Shown here: one piece after another, positions 5,118 through 5,366 of the stretch
Numbering within the stretch: the first letter of the stretch is position 1
Layout: every line of letters begins with the position of its first letter
Origin: an uncultured Comamonadaceae bacterium
GTDB lineage: Bacteria > Pseudomonadota > Gammaproteobacteria > Burkholderiales > Burkholderiaceae_C
Length of the DNA stretch: 5,366 nt
Reading direction: 5' to 3'
Assembly (NCBI GenBank): GCA_937893415.1
Contig: CALBWZ010000193.1
Span: forward strand, 1-5,366
Made by a program: the position numbers and the translations under genes
The notes under the pieces: generated by a model
What the model was told of the DNA's origin: nothing
What the model saw: the letters and a program-made list of their open reading frames with translations, nothing else
Database searches by the model: none

Positions 5118-5366
5118 ATGCAGGACCTAGTCGCACGTATCCACCAAGCGTTGCCGCAAACGCAGTGCTCACGCTGCGACTACCCGGATTGCTTGTCCTA
5201 CGCGCGGGCCATAGCCAGCGGGGAGGCGGACATTAACCAATGCCCGCCGGGCGGTGAAGAAGGCGTCAGCCGCTTGGCGAAGATCACTGGCCAAGCTGTT
5301 CGCCCTCTCAACGACAACAATGGCTTTGAAGGTCCAGTCACGGTGGCCATCATTGATGAGGCTTGG
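5118..5366 (+). CDS. RnfB-type electron transport iron-sulfur protein, 3' end cut by window
   Basis: Eighty-three codons of an RnfB/RsxB-like protein are visible. The N-terminal 4Fe-4S domain is shown by CSRCDYPDC (Cys17, Cys20, Cys25) and Cys42 in INQCPPGG, followed by GVSRLAKITG. The segment ends in VAIIDEAW, where the ferredoxin-like CxxC clusters normally follow just outside the window. Unlike gammaproteobacterial RnfB there is no N-terminal membrane helix, which is usual for the betaproteobacterial form. A stop codon (TGA, 5112-5114) directly upstream in frame rules out a longer start. The ribosome binding site is weak, so coupling to phaZ, 19 bases upstream, is plausible. The protein would carry electrons between ferredoxin-type partners; no other Rnf subunit is in view, so its exact complex is unknown. 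Confidence 0.88.
   Translation, partial: MQDLVARIHQALPQTQCSRCDYPDCLSYARAIASGEADINQCPPGGEEGVSRLAKITGQAVRPLNDNNGFEGPVTVAIIDEAW

Noticed and set aside
4807..5130. Plus-strand 107-codon frame over the phaZ tail
   Set aside because: It is an out-of-frame shadow of the low-complexity tail; the phaZ frame continues smoothly to its own stop.
1..5366. CRISPR array, insertion sequence, tRNA or rRNA
   Set aside because: No regularly spaced repeats, terminal inverted repeats with a transposase, or recognisable structural RNA were seen.

Overview
The window most likely comes from a betaproteobacterial chromosome of the order Burkholderiales, probably a Comamonadaceae-like bacterium of moderate GC content. 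The evidence is an intracellular poly(3-hydroxybutyrate) depolymerase of the PhaZ1 type, a class I aromatic/aspartate aminotransferase, a soluble-start RnfB-type iron-sulfur protein and a MAKGQQ-type small basic protein. The genus is inferred from protein resemblance only.

Left part (1-1658, minus strand): three genes read leftward as a probable operon. They are a small two-helix membrane protein with a His-rich loop, an exported DUF2796/ZrgA-like protein with a GHxx histidine repeat, and an ABC transporter ATPase cut by the window edge. The last two overlap by 4 bases (ATGA). Together they look like a metal-handling (probably zinc) export/import-associated system whose permease should lie to the left of the window. 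The 53-base gap between the first two genes is part of a 56-bp imperfect palindrome. One arm holds the upstream gene's stop codon and the other touches the downstream gene's ribosome binding site.

Middle (1659-2280): a gene-free stretch with clustered palindromes (1765-1807), then a 53-codon gene for a very basic MAKGQQ-type protein on the minus strand (1832-1993). A 287-bp divergent intergenic region follows. It carries a leftward terminator-like hairpin, a possible rightward promoter and an inverted repeat that could be an operator.

Right part (2281-5366, plus strand): a PLP-dependent aromatic/aspartate aminotransferase; a 121-bp gap with a perfect 7-bp hairpin and a well-spaced sigma70-like promoter; an intracellular PHB depolymerase with an unusual Lys/Ala/Thr/Pro-rich tail of about 79 residues; and, 19 bases later, the start of an RnfB-type iron-sulfur protein that runs off the window. 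Most coding content is ordinary housekeeping or storage metabolism. The most notable points are the nested palindrome in the metal operon, the histone-like tail on PhaZ, and the regulatory repeats between genes.
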